Below, in pieces: positions 61,786 to 64,000 of a stretch of DNA of 64,000 nt. The notes below the pieces were generated by a model that did not search any database, was not told the DNA's origin, and saw only the letters and a program-made list of their open reading frames with translations. The DNA comes from Pseudomonas mucoides (GTDB lineage: Bacteria > Pseudomonadota > Gammaproteobacteria > Pseudomonadales > Pseudomonadaceae). Numbering within the stretch: the first letter of the stretch is position 1; the number at the start of each line of letters is the position of its first letter. The stretch covers positions 1,240,001-1,304,000 of the forward strand of contig NZ_JACOPW010000002.1 of assembly GCF_015461845.1 (NCBI RefSeq). The letters are read 5' to 3'. The translations under genes were made by a program, and so were the position numbers.

Positions 61786-62685
61786 ATGTCTCTACCCACC
61801 CACGTACGCATGGTCGAAGTCGGCCCCCGCGACGGTCTGCAAAACGAAGCCCAACCCATCAGCGTTGCCGACAAGGTTCAACTGGTCGACGCCCTGACCG
61901 CCGCCGGCCTCGGCTATATAGAAGTCGGCAGTTTCGTTTCCCCCAAATGGGTGCCGCAAATGGCCGGTTCCGCTGAGGTTTTCGCGCAAATCCAGCGCAA
62001 ACCCGGCGTGACCTATGGCGCCCTCGCCCCCAATCTGCGCGGGTTTGAAGATGCGATGGCGGCCGGGGTCAAGGAAGTCGCGGTGTTCGCCGCCGCGTCT
62101 GAAGCCTTCTCGCAACGCAACATCAACTGCTCGATCAGCGAAAGCCTGGAGCGTTTCGTACCGATCATGGACGCCGCCAAGCAACACGGCGTGAGCGTGC
62201 GCGGTTACGTGTCCTGTGTGCTGGGCTGCCCTTACGAAGGTAACGTCGCCCCCGAGCAAGTCGCCCGGGTCGCGCGCGAGCTCTATGCCATGGGCTGTTA
62301 CGAAGTGTCGCTGGGCGACACGATCGGCACCGGCACCGCTGGCGCCACGCGCAAGATGTTCGAGGTGGTCGCAGCCGACGTGCCCCGTGAAAAACTCGCC
62401 GGGCACTTCCACGACACCTACGGCCAGGCCATGGCCAACATCTACGCCAGCCTGCTGGAAGGAATCTCGGTGTTCGACAGCTCCATCGCCGGCCTCGGCG
62501 GCTGCCCGTACGCCAAGGGTGCCAGCGGTAACGTTGCCACTGAAGACGTGGTTTACCTGCTCAATGGCCTGGGTATAGAGACCGGTATCGACCTGGATGC
62601 ATTGATCCTGGCCGGCCAACAGATTTGCACGGTACTGGGGCGTCCAAGCGGTTCGCGCGTGGCCAAGGCTCGCAGCGCACAGTGA
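61786..62685 (+). CDS. mvaB: Hydroxymethylglutaryl-CoA lyase
   Basis: A TIM-barrel lyase (299 residues) that splits HMG-CoA into acetoacetate and acetyl-CoA, the last step of leucine breakdown. Active-site features: VEVGPRDGLQNE (catalytic Arg-Asp), metal-binding HFHDTYGQAMANIYASL, and the catalytic Cys loop GLGGCPYAKGASGNVATED. It sits directly upstream of the CrcY RNA gene, the arrangement also known from P. putida. Also called liuE. Confidence 0.95.
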   Translation: MSLPTHVRMVEVGPRDGLQNEAQPISVADKVQLVDALTAAGLGYIEVGSFVSPKWVPQMAGSAEVFAQIQRKPGVTYGALAPNLRGFEDAMAAGVKEVAVFAAASEAFSQRNINCSISESLERFVPIMDAAKQHGVSVRGYVSCVLGCPYEGNVAPEQVARVARELYAMGCYEVSLGDTIGTGTAGATRKMFEVVAADVPREKLAGHFHDTYGQAMANIYASLLEGISVFDSSIAGLGGCPYAKGASGNVATEDVVYLLNGLGIETGIDLDALILAGQQICTVLGRPSGSRVAKARSAQ

Positions 62686-62696
62686 GTGTGTCCGGG

Positions 62697-62737
62697 TGTT
62701 ACCGCGTGGACACAAAGGTGGGCGCAAGCGAGTAACA
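62697..62737 (+). promoter_or_regulatory. Candidate CbrB activator site
   Basis: The inverted half-sites TGTTAC (62697-62702) and GTAACA (62732-62737), with a nested GTGTCC/GGACAC pair, lie 85-125 bases upstream of the crcY sigma-54 promoter. Their place fits an enhancer site for CbrB. The match to published CbrB sites is from memory. Confidence 0.5.
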
Positions 62738-62819
62738 CGGAAACAGATTCCAGGGTTTTCCCTGATACGGAAAACCCTACAAAATCTTAAAGCATTGATT
62801 TTAAAGGGTTTTAAAAAGT

Positions 62820-62835
62820 TGGCACGGCTTCTGCT
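62820..62835 (+). promoter_or_regulatory. crcY: Sigma-54 promoter of crcY
   Basis: TGGCACGGCTTCTGCT: GG (62821-62822) and GC (62833-62834) are separated by exactly ten bases, one base off the TTGC half of the consensus. Confidence 0.88.
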
Positions 62836-62845
62836 ATCTCTACTG

Positions 62846-63226
62846 CATAACAAGAACAAAAAAAGCAGCAAGCCCTAATAAAAATAAGACGTAACGACTC
62901 TGACATAACAAAAACAACACGGCAGAGACGCAGCTAACAGATTTTTTTGGAGAGGATGTGCTTTTCAGGGTGCTTTTCGGAGTTACCCGCAACCGGGCAG
63001 AGAACAATAAAACTACCCTCAGGTAGCTCCCGAACTGGTTGGATCGCTCAGCGAAAAAGTAGATCAGCGCTCAAAAAAATACGTTTGCTCTTGATCCCGG
63101 ATGGGGATCGACAAAAACAGCGGTAAAGGGTCACGGTCACTAAAAACAAAAACAGACCGCCCCTCAATAATAAAAAAAGAGCACGCGCAACGACAAAATT
63201 AAAGGGGAGCTTCGGCTCCCCTTTGT
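62846..63226 (+). ncRNA. crcY: Small regulatory RNA CrcY
   Basis: A roughly 380-nt non-coding RNA between mvaB and a converging gene, starting at a sigma-54 promoter and ending in a terminator. It contains at least six A-rich Hfq/Crc-type motifs, at about 62850-62862, 62903-62919, 63001-63012, 63110-63120, 63141-63155 and 63166-63179 (for example TAAAAACAAAAACAG). CrcY and its paralogue CrcZ bind the Hfq-Crc complex and so relieve carbon catabolite repression; CbrAB switches them on through sigma-54. Location next to mvaB, promoter type, length and repeats all match CrcY. The start site is inferred from the promoter. Confidence 0.85.
63201..63226 (+). terminator. Terminator of crcY
   Basis: AAAGGGGAGC pairs with GCTCCCCTTT around a TTCG tetraloop. 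The T-run is short. Confidence 0.9.
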
Positions 63227-63258
63227 GCTTTCCGGGATTTGTGATTTCCCCCGCTCTC

Positions 63259-63348
63259 TGTAGGAGTGAGCCTGCTCGCGATGGCGGCAGCACATCCAAC
63301 ATCGATGTCGACTGACTCACCGCTATCGCGAGCAGGCTTACTCCTACA
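63259..63348. repeat. REP pair between crcY and the acyl-CoA synthetase gene
   Basis: Two inverted units (TGTAGGAGTGAGCCTGCTCG and its partner) between converging transcripts. Confidence 0.9.
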
Positions 63349-63359
63349 GGGGGATGGGT

Positions 63360-64000
63360 TTAGCCTTTGTTTTCGCGCAGTTCTTCGATACTGATCTCAC
63401 GCATCCGGAATTTCTGGATCTTGCCGGTCACGGTCATCGGAAACTCCTCCACAAACTTGAAGTAACGCGGCGTCTTGAAGTGCGCGATGCGCTCCTTGCA
63501 CCAGGCTTGCAGTTCCTGCTCGGTGGCGCTGTGGCCCGGGTGGAACTTGATCCAGGCAACTATCTCTTCGCCATAACGCGAGCAGGGAATGCCGATCACC
63601 TGCACGTCCGCCACCGCCGGGTGGGTAAAGAAAAACTCTTCCAGCTCCCGCGGGTAAACGTTCTCGCCGCCACGGATGATCATGTCCTTGTTGCGCCCGG
63701 CAATGCACACGTAGCCTTCGTCGTTCATGCTCGCCAGGTCGCCGGTGTGCATCCAGCCGGCCTGATCGATGGCTTCCGCGGTGCCTTGCGGGTTGTTCCA
63801 GTAGCCGAGCATCACGCTGTAGCCACGGGTGCACAGTTCACCAATGGTGCCGCGCGGCACGAGATTACCGGCCTCGTCGATGATTTTGCTTTCCAGCTGC
63901 GGCTGGGTGCGGCCGACGGTGGTCACGCGTAACTCCAGCTCGTCTGACGGACCGGTCTGTAACGACACAGGGCTTGTTTCCGTCATGCCGTAGGCAATCT
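63360..64000 (-). CDS. AMP-forming acyl-CoA synthetase, C-terminal part
   Basis: The gene runs off the right edge; only the last 213 codons are present. Visible motifs of the ANL superfamily are [13 protein letters not shown] (P-loop end/A5), [53 protein letters not shown] (hinge and A8) and the catalytic Lys in [15 protein letters not shown]. It activates a fatty or branched-chain acid to its CoA ester. Beside liuR and mvaB, a role in leucine/isovalerate or related acid use is plausible. The start lies outside the window. Confidence 0.9.
   Translation of the reverse strand, partial: IAYGMTETSPVSLQTGPSDELELRVTTVGRTQPQLESKIIDEAGNLVPRGTIGELCTRGYSVMLGYWNNPQGTAEAIDQAGWMHTGDLASMNDEGYVCIAGRNKDMIIRGGENVYPRELEEFFFTHPAVADVQVIGIPCSRYGEEIVAWIKFHPGHSATEQELQAWCKERIAHFKTPRYFKFVEEFPMTVTGKIQKFRMREISIEELRENKG

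Noticed and set aside
62696..62878. A 60-codon frame at the start of the crcY region
   Set aside because: It overlaps the sigma-54 promoter and the 5' part of the RNA, with no ribosome site.

Overview
The window looks like chromosomal DNA of a fluorescens-group Pseudomonas. It is GC-rich, carries a fused-style nuoG-N operon ending, a czcCBA/czcRS locus, tamAB, the HMG-CoA lyase/CrcY pair, and many copies of the roughly 25-bp REP palindrome (core GAGCCTGCTCGCGAT or GAGCTTGCTCGCGAT) that is typical of this group. Most genes are ordinary and confidently assignable. No tRNA, rRNA, CRISPR array or recognisable transposase was seen.

Layout. 1-10.3 kb: end of nuoF and nuoG-N (respiratory complex I), closed by a strong terminator. 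10.3-13.9 kb: a small, lower-GC RiPP-type operon with a 42-residue acidic precursor, an attenuator hairpin, a stand-alone YcaO enzyme, a methyltransferase and an alpha/beta hydrolase. 14-15.4 kb: an OprD-family porin. 15.7-24.8 kb: metal-response region with two small PtrA-like exported proteins, czcCBA (HME-RND efflux) and the divergent czcRS two-component system. 25-33.1 kb: glycerol-type ABC transporter glpSTPQUV, a divergent sigma-54 activator, and between them a good sigma-54 promoter plus six TGAACA repeats. 33.0-37.8 kb: a 4.5-kb foreign segment with a complete His-Xaa-Ser system (hxsA, hxsD, hxsB, hxsC) and an AT-rich methyltransferase gene, bracketed by a 300-bp direct repeat (99 percent identical) that duplicates the 3' end of the sigma-54 activator gene. 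37.9-42.5 kb: cysS, glnS, ppiB, lpxH. 42.6-47.4 kb: a MarR-controlled EmrAB/outer-membrane factor pump. 47.6-54.6 kb: a small exported protein, tamB, tamA and a GNAT acetyltransferase. 54.9-58.6 kb: xthA, a phosphate-binding-protein/OmpA fusion and a delta-60 repeat protein. 58.7-64 kb: acyl-CoA dehydrogenase with a divergent LysR, a LiuR-like MerR regulator with a palindromic operator, mvaB, the regulatory RNA CrcY with a sigma-54 promoter, and the C-terminal part of an acyl-CoA synthetase.

How things work together. The nuo genes give the energy-conserving NADH dehydrogenase. The czc and emr blocks export metals and organic toxicants. The glp block imports glycerol under sigma-54 control. 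The liu/mva genes feed leucine and isovalerate breakdown, and CrcY next to them is a sponge for the Hfq/Crc catabolite-repression complex. The two accessory blocks are both post-translational peptide-modification systems: the YcaO operon at 10.7-13.9 kb and the Hxs island at 33.3-37.5 kb. The most novel-looking signals are the YcaO operon, whose precursor layout resembles an N-terminal core with a C-terminal follower, and the way the Hxs island sits between long direct repeats of host sequence.
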